Assembly (NCBI GenBank): GCA_937926205.1
Contig: CALEYL010000004.1
Location: 99,117 to 163,116 of the forward strand
From: an uncultured Saprospiraceae bacterium
GTDB lineage: Bacteria > Bacteroidota > Bacteroidia > Chitinophagales > Saprospiraceae
Length of the DNA: 64,000 bases
Reading direction: 5' to 3'
In this document: positions 1-8,170 of the stretch, in pieces
Position numbering within the stretch: the first letter of the stretch is position 1
Layout: each line of letters begins with the position of its first letter
Notes under the pieces: generated by a model
What the model was told of the DNA's origin: nothing
Databases searched by the model: none
What the model saw: the letters and a program-made list of their open reading frames with translations, nothing else
Program-made: the position numbers and the translations under genes

Positions 1-123
1 TTTGAGCGGGGTTATGTAAAAACGCCTGCTGTTGTAAAAGCCTTTGGACTGGCTTTTATCATCTGGATTGTCATCCAAACCGGGAACGCCGAATTGACGC
101 CGTTTATTTATTTCCAATTCTAA
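1..123 (+). CDS. C-terminal end of a probable MBOAT-family O-acyltransferase (partial)
   Basis: The window opens inside a reading frame that runs 40 codons to a TAA. The visible piece has a basic stretch, then one hydrophobic segment (AFGLAFIIWIVIQ) and ends in FIYFQF. That terminal motif, after a last membrane helix, resembles the end of AlgI/DltB-like membrane-bound O-acyltransferases, which acetylate exported polysaccharides. The call rests only on this short tail, so it is tentative. The start lies outside the window. The gene converges on secG, and a 15-bp stem hairpin separates them. Confidence 0.4.
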   Translation, partial: FERGYVKTPAVVKAFGLAFIIWIVIQTGNAELTPFIYFQF

Positions 124-184
124 GTACACGACTGAACGCTGTTCGGCAAAATGCATTTAGCGTACCCTATTTCACAGACATAGA

Positions 185-226
185 AACGACATGAGCCACC
201 TCAAAAATGAAGTGGCTCATGTCGTT
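185..226. terminator. Hairpin between convergent genes, likely bidirectional terminator
   Basis: A 15-bp perfect stem (AACGACATGAGCCAC at 185-199 paired with 212-226) surrounds an A-rich loop. It lies between the end of the MBOAT-like gene on the plus strand and the end of secG on the minus strand. No long T-run follows on either side, so termination efficiency cannot be judged. Confidence 0.55.
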
Positions 227-269
227 AGAAAAGTATTCGCTTTTGTGCTAACCTGGGAAGATATCAGAA

Positions 270-500
270 TTAGCCAACAACCACAGCCATGATGATGCAA
301 AGAATGAACAATGCACTCACCAGAATCCAGGTCGCTTTTTCTATAAAATCAGTCGATTTTGATGCTCCAAACAGTTGGTTTGCCTGATTTCCTCCAAAAG
401 TGGAGTCAATCCCGCCGCCTTTGGGGTTTTGAATCAACACGGCTGCCATCAGCAAAATGCAGATAATGGCAATGATAATACTCAATAAAGTAGGCAACAT
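270..500 (-). CDS. secG: Preprotein translocase subunit SecG
   Basis: This 76-residue protein has two membrane helices (about residues 3-22 and 53-75) joined by the family loop QNPKGGGIDSTFGG. That two-helix layout with a glycine-rich loop is the SecG signature. SecG is the accessory subunit of the SecYEG channel in the inner membrane and helps SecA-driven protein export. It starts 3 bp after the stop of the TPR gene upstream, so the two are almost certainly cotranscribed. The length is normal for Bacteroidota SecG. Confidence 0.93.
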   Translation of the reverse strand: MLPTLLSIIIAIICILLMAAVLIQNPKGGGIDSTFGGNQANQLFGASKSTDFIEKATWILVSALFILCIIMAVVVG

Positions 501-503
501 GGT

Positions 504-1613
504 TTATTTCTTTTTAAGTTTTTCAATTTTGGACGCAAAGTAAGCACTTTTTTTGGGAAACTTCAAAATCAGACGCTCATACATTTTTATGGCCTTTTCG
601 TACTGTTGCTGAGCAGCGAGCAAATCTGCCAGCGTTTCACTGATTAAATCTGCATTTTCCGTTACGCTTTGCCGGGCAATCTCTGAAACCACATCGCCTT
701 TTTTAGGTTTTTTTTCAGGTTTGGCGACAGGAGTTACAGGGCTTTGAGGCTCGTGAACAACATTGGATAGAGTCGTTTCAGGCCGGGGCCAGCTTCTGAA
801 AGCCGATTTCGGCATAGGAGCGCCTGTATGCACCTGCGATGCTTTTGCCAAAACTGCTTCGGCAGCGGCGAGGGTGGCACGGTATTCTTCTTCAGCCTTC
901 AGATCCGTTTCCGGAATTGGTTCCTCTGCAACAGCATCCTGAATGATAATTTCTTCATTTACAATTACAGTGTCTGCTTTAGCTGCCGTTTCTACCGGTA
1001 TTTCTATATTATCTGGCTCCGGTTCAGCTACTTCTGCCTGTACTGTTGGCTCAAAGTCCCTTGTTTCTTCTTCAGGTGCAACAAATTCCACAGCCTCGAC
1101 TTCAGGGGCTGCCACTTCTTCCTCGATATTTGTCTCGGCCACTGTTGTGACTTCCTGTTTGTCAATGGGAGGGTAGGGTGGTGAAAAATCAAAAACCAGG
1201 TCTTCTTCGTGGTCGCCCGTTTCGATGGGCTCCGGCGTCTCCCGAACAGCCTTAATTGGCGTAGCCCGGGGGCTTACCGTTTCTTCCAGGGGTTCGGTCA
1301 GTTCTTCTTTTATTGCCGATAAATCTTTGAGTTCAAGCACGTCTTCGCTGAAGACAAAAAGCGGTGATTCGGTTTTTTCGTATTGTTTCTGAAAAAAACG
1401 ATAAAGTGCACGCCTGTCAATGCTGTAAACAGCTGCTTTTGCCAGCGCCTTCTTAACGTCAGGACGGTGATCCATGCGGCTTTTTTCCAGCAATAGCCAG
1501 CGAAGATGCGCATTGTATGGATACTCCAGCGCAAGACTCTTCAATTCCTCGTACGGCACCTGATAGAGCAACGAAGGATCGTTAAGGTAGTTTTTGAAGT
1601 TTTCGGCGTTCAT
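504..1613 (-). CDS. Acidic protein with C-terminal tetratricopeptide repeat
   Basis: This 369-residue protein has no signal peptide. Residues 1-100 are mixed helical sequence. Residues about 105-300 form a low-complexity Glu/Val/Ala/Pro-rich linker. The last 50 residues form a TPR-like helical hairpin (SETLADLLAAQQQYEKAIKM, then ERLILKFPKKSAYFASKIE). Similar proteins with a disordered acidic middle and terminal TPR are common but uncharacterised in Bacteroidota. TPRs normally mediate protein-protein contacts. Placement directly in front of secG suggests cotranscription, but no functional link to export is shown. Confidence 0.8.
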   Translation of the reverse strand: MNAENFKNYLNDPSLLYQVPYEELKSLALEYPYNAHLRWLLLEKSRMDHRPDVKKALAKAAVYSIDRRALYRFFQKQYEKTESPLFVFSEDVLELKDLSAIKEELTEPLEETVSPRATPIKAVRETPEPIETGDHEEDLVFDFSPPYPPIDKQEVTTVAETNIEEEVAAPEVEAVEFVAPEEETRDFEPTVQAEVAEPEPDNIEIPVETAAKADTVIVNEEIIIQDAVAEEPIPETDLKAEEEYRATLAAAEAVLAKASQVHTGAPMPKSAFRSWPRPETTLSNVVHEPQSPVTPVAKPEKKPKKGDVVSEIARQSVTENADLISETLADLLAAQQQYEKAIKMYERLILKFPKKSAYFASKIEKLKKK

Positions 1614-1790
1614 ATCCTGCTGTTTAGTATCTGTCTTTATAGTCCGATAGCTGCGTTATGCTCGGCCGCAAAATCGGTCATTTATACAAATAAACTCCCG
1701 GTTTTGCGACCTTCGCATGCCTTGTTCTCGAACTCTAAAGAACAGACACAGATTGTATGTACAGACACTATTGTGGCTGGTTTGTATATA

Positions 1791-2816
1791 TTAAAACAAC
1801 AACTGTTCCCTTCCCGGCGGCACAATACCCAGGTGTTTGTATGATTTCTCAGTCGCTTCCCGGCCGCGGGGCGTACGCTGGAGGTAGCCTTCCATGATGA
1901 GAAAAGGCTCGTGTACTTCCTCTATCGTACCAGGTTCTTCTCCTACGGCTGTAGCAATGGTGGTCAAACCAACGGGGCCGCCTTTAAACTTGTGGATGAT
2001 GGTCGACAGAATCCGGTTGTCCATTTCGTCCAGTCCGCCGTCATCCACATTTAAAGCGCTGAGGCCGTAGTGTGCAATTTCAGTATCAATGATACCACTG
2101 CCCTTAACCTGTGCAAAATCCCGTATCCGCCGGAGCAGTGCATTGGCAATCCTGGGCGTCCCCCGGCTCCTCCTCGCTATTTCATTGGCGCCATCTTCTG
2201 TAATGCTGATGTCCAGAATCGAAGCAGAGCGTTTCAAAATGCGTTTCAGGGTGGCGACATCGTAATAATCGAGGTGGCAATTGATGCCGAATCGTGCCCG
2301 CATGGGAGCCGTCAGGAGACCCATCCGGGTTGTAGCACCCACGAGAGTAAATGGATTCAGCGCGATCTGAATGCTGCGGGCGTTCGGACCGCTGTCGATC
2401 ATGATGTCGATCTTGTAGTCCTCCATGGCCGAATACAGGTATTCTTCTACAACGGTATTGAGGCGATGGATTTCATCAATAAACAAAACGTCATTTTCAT
2501 CTAAATTAGTCAGTAATCCGGCCAAATCTCCGGGTTTTTCGAGGACAGGCCCGGACGACATTTTCAGATTGGCGCCAAGTTCGTACGCAATGATGTAAGA
2601 AAGCGTCGTTTTTCCAAGGCCCGGCGGACCGTGCAGCAGGACGTGATCCAGCGCTTCTTTGCGCTGTTTGGCGGCTTCAATGAAGATGCTCAGGTTTTCG
2701 GCAATGCGGGGTTGCCCGCTAAAATCGTCCAATGCTTTGGGACGCAATGCGCGTTCTACCTGTTTGTCCTCGCTTGCCTGGTGTTCTCCGCTTGGATCAA
2801 GATATGGATTTTGCAT
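1791..2816 (-). CDS. ruvB: Holliday junction branch migration DNA helicase RuvB
   Basis: This 341-residue AAA+ motor drives Holliday-junction migration with RuvA during recombination and repair. Walker A is GPPGLGKTT (residues 63-71), Walker B is DEIH (114-117) and the sensor region GATTR is at about 160-164. The C-terminal winged helix ends in the typical RTPRGREAT stretch. The frame is open up to 2915, but I place the start at the ATG at 2814-2816 because the family begins just before PYLDP and the extra upstream residues look like untranslated leader. It is divergent from icd across about 260 bp. Confidence 0.95.
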   Translation of the reverse strand: MQNPYLDPSGEHQASEDKQVERALRPKALDDFSGQPRIAENLSIFIEAAKQRKEALDHVLLHGPPGLGKTTLSYIIAYELGANLKMSSGPVLEKPGDLAGLLTNLDENDVLFIDEIHRLNTVVEEYLYSAMEDYKIDIMIDSGPNARSIQIALNPFTLVGATTRMGLLTAPMRARFGINCHLDYYDVATLKRILKRSASILDISITEDGANEIARRSRGTPRIANALLRRIRDFAQVKGSGIIDTEIAHYGLSALNVDDGGLDEMDNRILSTIIHKFKGGPVGLTTIATAVGEEPGTIEEVHEPFLIMEGYLQRTPRGREATEKSYKHLGIVPPGREQLLF

Positions 2817-2922
2817 AATTTTTACTTCTGATGCCAATGTTTTCCTTTCAATCTTCACTTGCCATTTGCTGTCATAACTGGTAAAAAACGATATGACATG
2901 GCACTGTTCAGGCAATTATTTT

Positions 2923-2930
2923 TACCTTTG
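2923..2930 (+). promoter_or_regulatory. Promoter -7 box of icd
   Basis: TACCTTTG matches the Bacteroidota primary-sigma -7 consensus TAnnTTTG exactly. It lies about 148 bp before the icd start codon, which implies a long 5' leader. No convincing -33 TTTG was found at the usual spacing. Confidence 0.55.
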
Positions 2931-3077
2931 CCCGGTTTTTGTGCCGAGGCATAAAAATCGGGCTGCCTCCCAGCCAAATTTCATCATAAACGAATGCATC
3001 AACCATGCCGTTGCGGTGAAAAAATGCGCTGAACGGCATGACCTAACCGGTAACATCGAACAAAATACAACAATACA

Positions 3078-4343
3078 ATGAGCGGAACAAAAGTAAGGAT
3101 TGAAAACGGAAAATTAATCGTCCCGAACGACCCTGTGATCCCTTTTATTGAAGGAGACGGCACAGGAGCGGATATTTGGGCAGCTTCCGTGCGCGTTATT
3201 GACGCAGCTGTTGAAAAAGCATACAACGGCACGCGCAAAATTCACTGGCGCGAGGTATTGGCTGGTGAAAAGGCATTTAATGAAACCGGAGAATGGTTGC
3301 CAAAGGAAACGCTGGAAGTCATTGCCGATTGCCTGATTGCCATCAAAGGCCCTTTGACAACACCCGTCGGTGGCGGCATCCGTTCGCTCAATGTGGCTTT
3401 GCGCCAGGAACTGGATTTGTACGCCTGCGTGCGTCCGGTGCGTTACTTTGAAGGCGTTCCTTCACCTGTTCGCCAACCGGAACTGGTTGACATGGTCATC
3501 TACCGGGAAAATACCGAAGACATTTATGCCGGTATTGAATACCTGGCCGGCACGGATGAAGCAGGCAAGCTGTTGAATTTCCTTCAAAATGAACTGGGCG
3601 TCAAAAAGATCCGTTTCCCTAAAACGTCTTCTTTTGGCATTAAGCCGGTTTCTGTAGAAGGTACCGAGCGCCTGGTGCGTTCAGCGCTTAAATACGCTAT
3701 TGAACATAAAAAGCCTTCTCTGACCCTTGTTCACAAGGGCAACATCATGAAATTTACCGAGGGTAAATTTAAAGACTGGGGCTACGAACTGGCAGAACGC
3801 GAGTTTGGCGATCAGGTATTTACCTGGGCACAATACGACAGGATTAAAGAAGCCGAAGGAGAAAGCGCTGCCAATGCGGCTCAGAAAGCAGCTGAAAATG
3901 CCGGCAAACTGATCGTTAAAGATGTCATTGCCGATGCGTTCCTCCAGCAGATTCTGCTGCGTCCGGCCGAATATTCGGTTATTGCCACCCTGAACCTGAA
4001 TGGCGACTACATTTCGGATGCACTCGCAGCGCAGGTAGGTGGTATTGGCATTGCTCCCGGCGCTAACATCAACTACGAAAACGGTGCTGCCATTTTTGAA
4101 GCCACCCACGGAACAGCGCCAAAATATGCAGGCCTGGATAAAGTAAACCCAAGCTCTGTGATCCTCTCTGCCGTTATGATGCTGGAATACATGCGTTGGA
4201 ACGAAGCTGCAGACCTGATCGTTAAGGGTATGGAAAGCGCCATCGGCAAAAAACGCGTAACGTATGACTTCCACCGCTTAATGGAAGGCGCTACGCTACT
4301 CAAGTGCTCTGAATTTGGTTCAGAAATCATTGCGAATATGTAA
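3078..4343 (+). CDS. icd: NADP-dependent isocitrate dehydrogenase
   Basis: This 421-residue enzyme oxidatively decarboxylates isocitrate to 2-oxoglutarate in the TCA cycle and makes NADPH. It is very close to the E. coli-type enzyme: GGGIRSLNVALRQELDLY contains the serine that is phosphorylated in E. coli, YRENTEDIYAGIEY binds substrate, and NLNGDYISDALAAQVGG is the family signature. HGTAPKYAG carries the Lys-Tyr pair associated with NADP specificity. It stands alone, with a leader of about 150 bp and a strong hairpin 85 bp downstream. Together with the transhydrogenase 7 kb away it suggests active NADPH balancing. Confidence 0.96.
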   Translation: MSGTKVRIENGKLIVPNDPVIPFIEGDGTGADIWAASVRVIDAAVEKAYNGTRKIHWREVLAGEKAFNETGEWLPKETLEVIADCLIAIKGPLTTPVGGGIRSLNVALRQELDLYACVRPVRYFEGVPSPVRQPELVDMVIYRENTEDIYAGIEYLAGTDEAGKLLNFLQNELGVKKIRFPKTSSFGIKPVSVEGTERLVRSALKYAIEHKKPSLTLVHKGNIMKFTEGKFKDWGYELAEREFGDQVFTWAQYDRIKEAEGESAANAAQKAAENAGKLIVKDVIADAFLQQILLRPAEYSVIATLNLNGDYISDALAAQVGGIGIAPGANINYENGAAIFEATHGTAPKYAGLDKVNPSSVILSAVMMLEYMRWNEAADLIVKGMESAIGKKRVTYDFHRLMEGATLLKCSEFGSEIIANM

Positions 4344-4592
4344 GAACGCTTCCGGTTTTAACATAAACCGGCAGTTGTTTTCTATCGAAGCAAAGGGGAG
4401 ATGATCATCGACCCGAACATATGAAAACATGAGACATCCGGATTTTTTCGGATGTCTCATGTCATTTATACTGCATTGTAAATCAGGCAGGTATTGATTA
4501 GCCAGTCGCAGAGGGCATTGCGGACCCCCTCACCTGGCTGGGTACTGAAGCATGAGGCCCTTGCCTTTTGCCCCTTGCCTTTTGCCTTTTTA
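4344..4592. other. Non-coding gap between icd and the haloperoxidase-like gene
   Basis: This gap holds the icd hairpin and, near 4557-4591, a short tandem array of CCTTTTGCC-like units (TTGCCTTTTGCC). No open frame or RNA gene is supported. Confidence 0.5.
4427..4462 (+). terminator. Terminator-like hairpin behind icd
   Basis: A 14-bp perfect stem (ACATGAGACATCCG at 4427-4440 with 4449-4462) encloses the loop GATTTTTT. It follows icd and also lies ahead of the convergent haloperoxidase-like gene. The same core GACATCC...GGATGTC recurs at 28372-28403 and, in variant form, at 25958-25981. Confidence 0.6.
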
Positions 4593-6134
4593 TCACTCCC
4601 CTCCATCTACTTTTGCCACATTCACAGCATAATTCGCCACATCACGCCCTTGTGTAATGCCAACTTCTGCATCAAAGCGGTAATGGATGCCTGCATACAC
4701 GCGGGAAATGGCAGCCTCTTCTGCCCAGGCATCGGCTTTTGCTTTTTCAGCGGGGTAAATATGTCCCAGCACAGTGGCTGCAGCCGCGGAAAAAGTGGAG
4801 TGCCCGGAGGTATAGCTCGGAAAGTTCGGTATGCCGAGTATGGTTTTGAAACCCGGAATAACCTGTGAGGGCCGCGGATAGTGGTAATAGTATTTTGCAT
4901 CCCAACAACTGATGCCTGCGTCCATGATCGCCATATTCATATAAGCGAAAGTTCGGGCTGAGCGCAGGGGATTTTCCCGGTATTTCACCATCAGATCTGC
5001 TGCAAAACGATTCCAGTGGCCTGGTGGTGTGTATGTTCCAAGGCCATCCCCCCAGAAGTTTGCAATCAAACGCTGATCATTGGTCAGGTTGTCTGCGAAA
5101 TCTTCCAGTTCTTTTGCTGCGGCCTGAAACTCGGGCGTGCCGGGTGCTGGCGGCGCAGGTGGGCGTACGGCTTCAACACTTGGAATGCACCAGGGCCTTA
5201 CCTGACCAAACAGCGGTGTGATGCCTACCGGACGAGTCGGCGTTTCCAGGTTTTCCCAGTGCCATCCAAAATTTGCCTGCGCTGCTGCGCGCAGGGAATC
5301 TGAAACCGGTTTAGGCGCTTGTGCATTGGCCATGCCGTCTGTTTTGGCGCGATTCATAAAGATGGTTGCTACCGCTCTTCCGAGAGAGTCACCAGCAACG
5401 ATGTCACTGGGTACATTCATGCCCGCCCAGAGGAGGCTGTTTTTATGCTCAGCTGCCTTTTCTGCGATAAAATCCTTTTCGAGGGGAAACATAGCCGTCA
5501 GAATAACTTGAGATACCGCTGCTATTGCCGCGCCTTCAGAAGGGTAGGAGGGCAGTCCGTTTTCAGGAAGATGCGTTTCTATGGCAGGGTCAGCGAGGTA
5601 TGGCGCTGGTCGATTGAACTGGTACTTATAGTGCCAGGTTGCGATGAGCGCATCAAATTGCGCGCCACTCCAGTAGGCCAGCATCCGGCAGGTATACGGT
5701 GGGTGCGCAAAAGGAAACAGTGGATACTGATCAGGTTTTGCAGGGTTGGGCGCGCTGTAAGTCCCGTCAGGATTCGGCGCGGGCGTCAGGTTGTATTTCG
5801 CTGCCAGTTCGCGGGCTATTTCATTCCAGCGAATGAGGGCATTGCTGCTCCAATAGCGGATGGCAGCATCCTGTGCCCCGGTGATTTGTGCTGATGTGGT
5901 TTTCAATGCGGCCAGTTCAGCGAGATAAGCCGGGGAAGAAGCAGATTCCGGTGCTGGTATCCCGATTTGGTTCGGATTGCCAATCAGTAAAGCTTTCCAA
6001 TCGCCTCCGTCTTCGTCCAGTCCTGTGAATTCATAGGCTTCAAAATCAAGTTGCTGTGGCAGGTCTTTTTCACAGGATTGAAAGAATAAAAGCGCCGCCG
6101 CGAAAACCATCAGGAGTAAAAGTATCTTTTTCAT
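4593..6134 (-). CDS. Vanadium-dependent haloperoxidase / PAP2-superfamily lipoprotein
   Basis: This 513-residue predicted lipoprotein (lipobox FQSC, Cys21) belongs to the acid phosphatase/vanadium haloperoxidase fold. The C-terminal half has the full set of vanadate or phosphate-binding motifs: YPRPSQ, then PSYTSGHSTFS with His near residue 444, then SRVYAGIHY with His at 484. The N-terminal half repeats the layout (FNRPAPY followed by LPSYPSEGAA), but the Gly-His-Ser triad is lost, so it looks like a degenerate duplicate. Family members oxidise halides or dephosphorylate phosphoesters, and which applies cannot be read here. It shares a TCCTAAAATCA leader motif with the next upstream gene. 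Confidence 0.85.
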   Translation of the reverse strand: MKKILLLLMVFAAALLFFQSCEKDLPQQLDFEAYEFTGLDEDGGDWKALLIGNPNQIGIPAPESASSPAYLAELAALKTTSAQITGAQDAAIRYWSSNALIRWNEIARELAAKYNLTPAPNPDGTYSAPNPAKPDQYPLFPFAHPPYTCRMLAYWSGAQFDALIATWHYKYQFNRPAPYLADPAIETHLPENGLPSYPSEGAAIAAVSQVILTAMFPLEKDFIAEKAAEHKNSLLWAGMNVPSDIVAGDSLGRAVATIFMNRAKTDGMANAQAPKPVSDSLRAAAQANFGWHWENLETPTRPVGITPLFGQVRPWCIPSVEAVRPPAPPAPGTPEFQAAAKELEDFADNLTNDQRLIANFWGDGLGTYTPPGHWNRFAADLMVKYRENPLRSARTFAYMNMAIMDAGISCWDAKYYYHYPRPSQVIPGFKTILGIPNFPSYTSGHSTFSAAAATVLGHIYPAEKAKADAWAEEAAISRVYAGIHYRFDAEVGITQGRDVANYAVNVAKVDGGE

Positions 6135-6191
6135 GGTGTGGTGTTGATTTTAGGAAATAAAAAGTGCAATGGAATATTTGAGGTGAAGACA

Positions 6192-7115
6192 TTACCATAT
6201 TCCAAATTGATAAGTAATGCCGCCAGTGAGCGCCAATGACTGACCAATATTCCGGCCACTGAGTACATATCCACCCGTAGCTAGGACACCCAGACCTTTT
6301 ATGGTTGGGAAATAATACTGAATGCCGCCACCGGCACGGGTAAAGATCATTTTGTTGGATGGGAACCCTGCATCTTGCCGGCGAATGTCAAATCCGCCGA
6401 GTGTTTTGAGTCCGTCAAAAGTAGCCTCGATTTTAAGCGTATTGTTAAACAGCCAAATGCCAGCCACGGCGCCGTAGGTTATTGCGTCAGGCATATCCAC
6501 TTCGTCGGTGTAATATCCCTGAGTCGTATAGTAGTAATCACGCTCGATGGTGCAATTGCCACGCAGGTGAAAGGCGCCTTGCCCGCGCAGGTAAAGGCCC
6601 GAACTTGTATTGTATTGTAAGATGCCCCGAAGAGAAGCATCCACGCAACCTAAACCTAAGCTGAAAGGCGCAAAATCGGGAAGGTAATTGGCTGCCGGTC
6701 CGCTCACACCGGCTGTAGCATGGAGCGTTAGTTTGCCTGTTCCAAGTTCTTGCTCCAATGCTGTACCTTTAATCCACAAGCCCCAGTCCTGAAGTCCGCT
6801 GGCGCCTCGAACCTGCCCTTCACTGGCTGAGGTTTTCACCCAGGGCAGGGCAGCAATGATATTCAGGCGGTTTGTGATGCCCAGTGCAAACATGGGCATT
6901 ACGGTCTGGCGGGTCAGGATACCGATGTTGCCGTTGTCGCGTTTGAGTTTGCCCTCCCAGTAGTGGTCCCAGGTGTCGTGGGTGTACAAGGCTGCAATAC
7001 AGATTTGCCCTTTTTCCATCATCAGGGCATCGCTTGGTGTTTGTGCCAACAGCTTTTGAGAGGCTGCCCCGATGAGCAAGGCCGGAAGCAATAATGCAAT
7101 AAAAATTGGTTTCAT
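6192..7115 (-). CDS. Outer-membrane beta-barrel protein of unknown function
   Basis: This 307-residue protein has a signal peptide (MKPIFIALLLPALLIG... ending near LLAQ). The rest alternates polar and hydrophobic residues rich in Gly, Tyr and Phe and ends in ITYQFGIW, as expected for an outer-membrane barrel ending in an aromatic residue. It resembles transporter-like barrels of the phenol-degradation MetA type, but I cannot assign a substrate. I start at the ATG at 7113-7115 rather than an in-frame TTG two codons upstream. Orientation and a 57-bp gap suggest coexpression with the haloperoxidase-like gene. Confidence 0.7.
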   Translation of the reverse strand: MKPIFIALLLPALLIGAASQKLLAQTPSDALMMEKGQICIAALYTHDTWDHYWEGKLKRDNGNIGILTRQTVMPMFALGITNRLNIIAALPWVKTSASEGQVRGASGLQDWGLWIKGTALEQELGTGKLTLHATAGVSGPAANYLPDFAPFSLGLGCVDASLRGILQYNTSSGLYLRGQGAFHLRGNCTIERDYYYTTQGYYTDEVDMPDAITYGAVAGIWLFNNTLKIEATFDGLKTLGGFDIRRQDAGFPSNKMIFTRAGGGIQYYFPTIKGLGVLATGGYVLSGRNIGQSLALTGGITYQFGIW

Positions 7116-7333
7116 AAACAACTGATTTTAGGATAAAAAATAATGTGAGTTTATGTAAAACAGTCAAAGTTGCGACCAATAAAGAGCTGGGAGCCCCGCA
7201 CCTTCATGCATGAAGTAAGGGGCTTCCCGGTTCTTTGAAAATGGAGTATGTATGTATTGAATAGCGTAACAGATGCCAGGCATCTGGTTCTAGATAACCT
7301 AGTTAAATCATTGTAATACAATAAAATAGAAAA

Positions 7334-7438
7334 ATGAAAGTGGATTTTTTAGAAAAAATGAAAGGAGCAGCGGTTCGTGCTGTGGCGCACAAACGTACAG
7401 TACTGAAAACCGGAAAACTTGTGATGCTCATCAAGTAA
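7334..7438 (+). CDS. Possible 34-residue basic peptide
   Basis: ATG at 7334 opens 34 codons to TAA at 7436-7438 (MKVDFLEKMKGAAVRAVAHK, then a Lys-rich tail ending MLIK). It sits alone on the plus strand between minus-strand genes and is followed four bases later by a clean hairpin. The peptide is basic, with an amphipathic look in its first half. I do not recognise a family. Small size makes chance occurrence quite possible. Confidence 0.3.
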   Translation: MKVDFLEKMKGAAVRAVAHKRTVLKTGKLVMLIK

Positions 7439-7441
7439 GCC

Positions 7442-7466
7442 ACTTTGCTTTTGATCAAAGCAAAGT
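7442..7466. terminator. Perfect hairpin after the small ORF
   Basis: ACTTTGCTTT (7442-7451) pairs perfectly with AAAGCAAAGT (7457-7466) around a TGATC loop. There is no T-run after it, so it may be a weak terminator or a protein-binding palindrome. Confidence 0.4.
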
Positions 7467-7512
7467 AATGTTGGAGCACACCAACTTCCGGATTTACAGA
7501 CCTGTGGGAAGG

Positions 7513-8022
7513 TTAGGCCTGAGCCGGTGGATGGATGAAAACAGGAGAAAAGGGAAAGCTGCAGGGAGCAGCATAATGGAAAACAAGGTCAATTGAGCTT
7601 GCCAAAGGAGCAGATAAGATTTCAGCCTCTGGCATCATAAATTCCTGAAACAAGCTTTTCAGGTGCTTTGCCTGTCGGGAATCCGTATCGGAATCTTTTT
7701 GATCAGGCGCGTTGGAAATTACTTTTTGTGTCGTTAATGCAGTTTGATTTTCAACGACATAAAAAGTTTTTTCTACTTCGTCGGTTTTAGAAAACACAAA
7801 GTCGCCGTAGAAATTACCTCTCGGGGTGATTTCGTCTTCTGACAAAATGCGGACGGCGCTGTTGATGCCGGTTTCCTTGCGAACTTCATTGGCGAGCGCC
7901 AATTCAGCGTCATTCATTTGTCGCTGAATTTCAATGAGATAGTTGACTTCAAAGCACAGGTGCCCTCCGACCCACTGGGTCACAGAGATGAAGAGCAAAA
8001 ACCATGCTGAAGCAATTCTCAT
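7513..8022 (-). CDS. Hypothetical secreted protein
   Basis: This 169-residue protein has an N-terminal hydrophobic segment (MRIASAWFLLFISVTQWVGG) followed by CFEVNYLIEIQRQMNDAELALANE. Such small predicted secreted proteins with a CFEVNYL-type opening occur in Bacteroidota, often near outer-membrane receptor genes, without known function. The C-terminus is Pro/His rich (FIHPPAQA). No enzymatic motif is visible. It lies downstream of a T9SS cargo gene, separated by a hairpin repeat at 8092-8126, so it probably has its own promoter. Confidence 0.55.
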   Translation of the reverse strand: MRIASAWFLLFISVTQWVGGHLCFEVNYLIEIQRQMNDAELALANEVRKETGINSAVRILSEDEITPRGNFYGDFVFSKTDEVEKTFYVVENQTALTTQKVISNAPDQKDSDTDSRQAKHLKSLFQEFMMPEAEILSAPLASSIDLVFHYAAPCSFPFSPVFIHPPAQA

Positions 8023-8091
8023 AAAAAAACAGGATTGTCCTACTGCAAAGGAAACAATAATTTCCGAATTGCATAAATATTGTGCCTCTCT

Positions 8092-8126
8092 TTACCTTCC
8101 CGTCTATCGCAGGCAGGAAGGTAAAG
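8092..8126. repeat. Hairpin repeat of the TTTACC...GCCTGC family
   Basis: CTTTACCTTCC pairs with GGAAGGTAAAG (11-bp stem) around a loop holding CGCAGGCA. It resembles the hairpin at 9272-9325 and lies just behind the T9SS cargo gene on the minus strand. Confidence 0.5.
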
Positions 8127-8170
8127 TAGGGCAATCGGCCGGTACTACTTAATGGTATAGCGCCCGGAAT

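Larger units (their letters stand above)
7116..7512. other. Intergenic region with small palindromes and a possible short ORF
   Basis: Apart from the short ORF at 7334-7438 there are two small perfect palindromes. CTTCATGCATGAAG lies near 7203-7216, and AGATGCC-A-GGCATCT lies near 7271-7285. A 10-bp-stem hairpin follows at 7442-7466. None matches a known riboswitch that I can recognise. Confidence 0.4.

Noticed and set aside
3681..4274. 197-codon open frame antisense to icd
   Set aside because: It lies entirely inside a clearly coding gene with full family conservation and has no start context or family resemblance.
5319..5894. 191-codon open frame on the plus strand within the haloperoxidase-like gene
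   Set aside because: Its sequence is rich in Arg and Cys, as typical of an antisense shadow of a high-Ala/Pro gene. The minus-strand gene explains the region.
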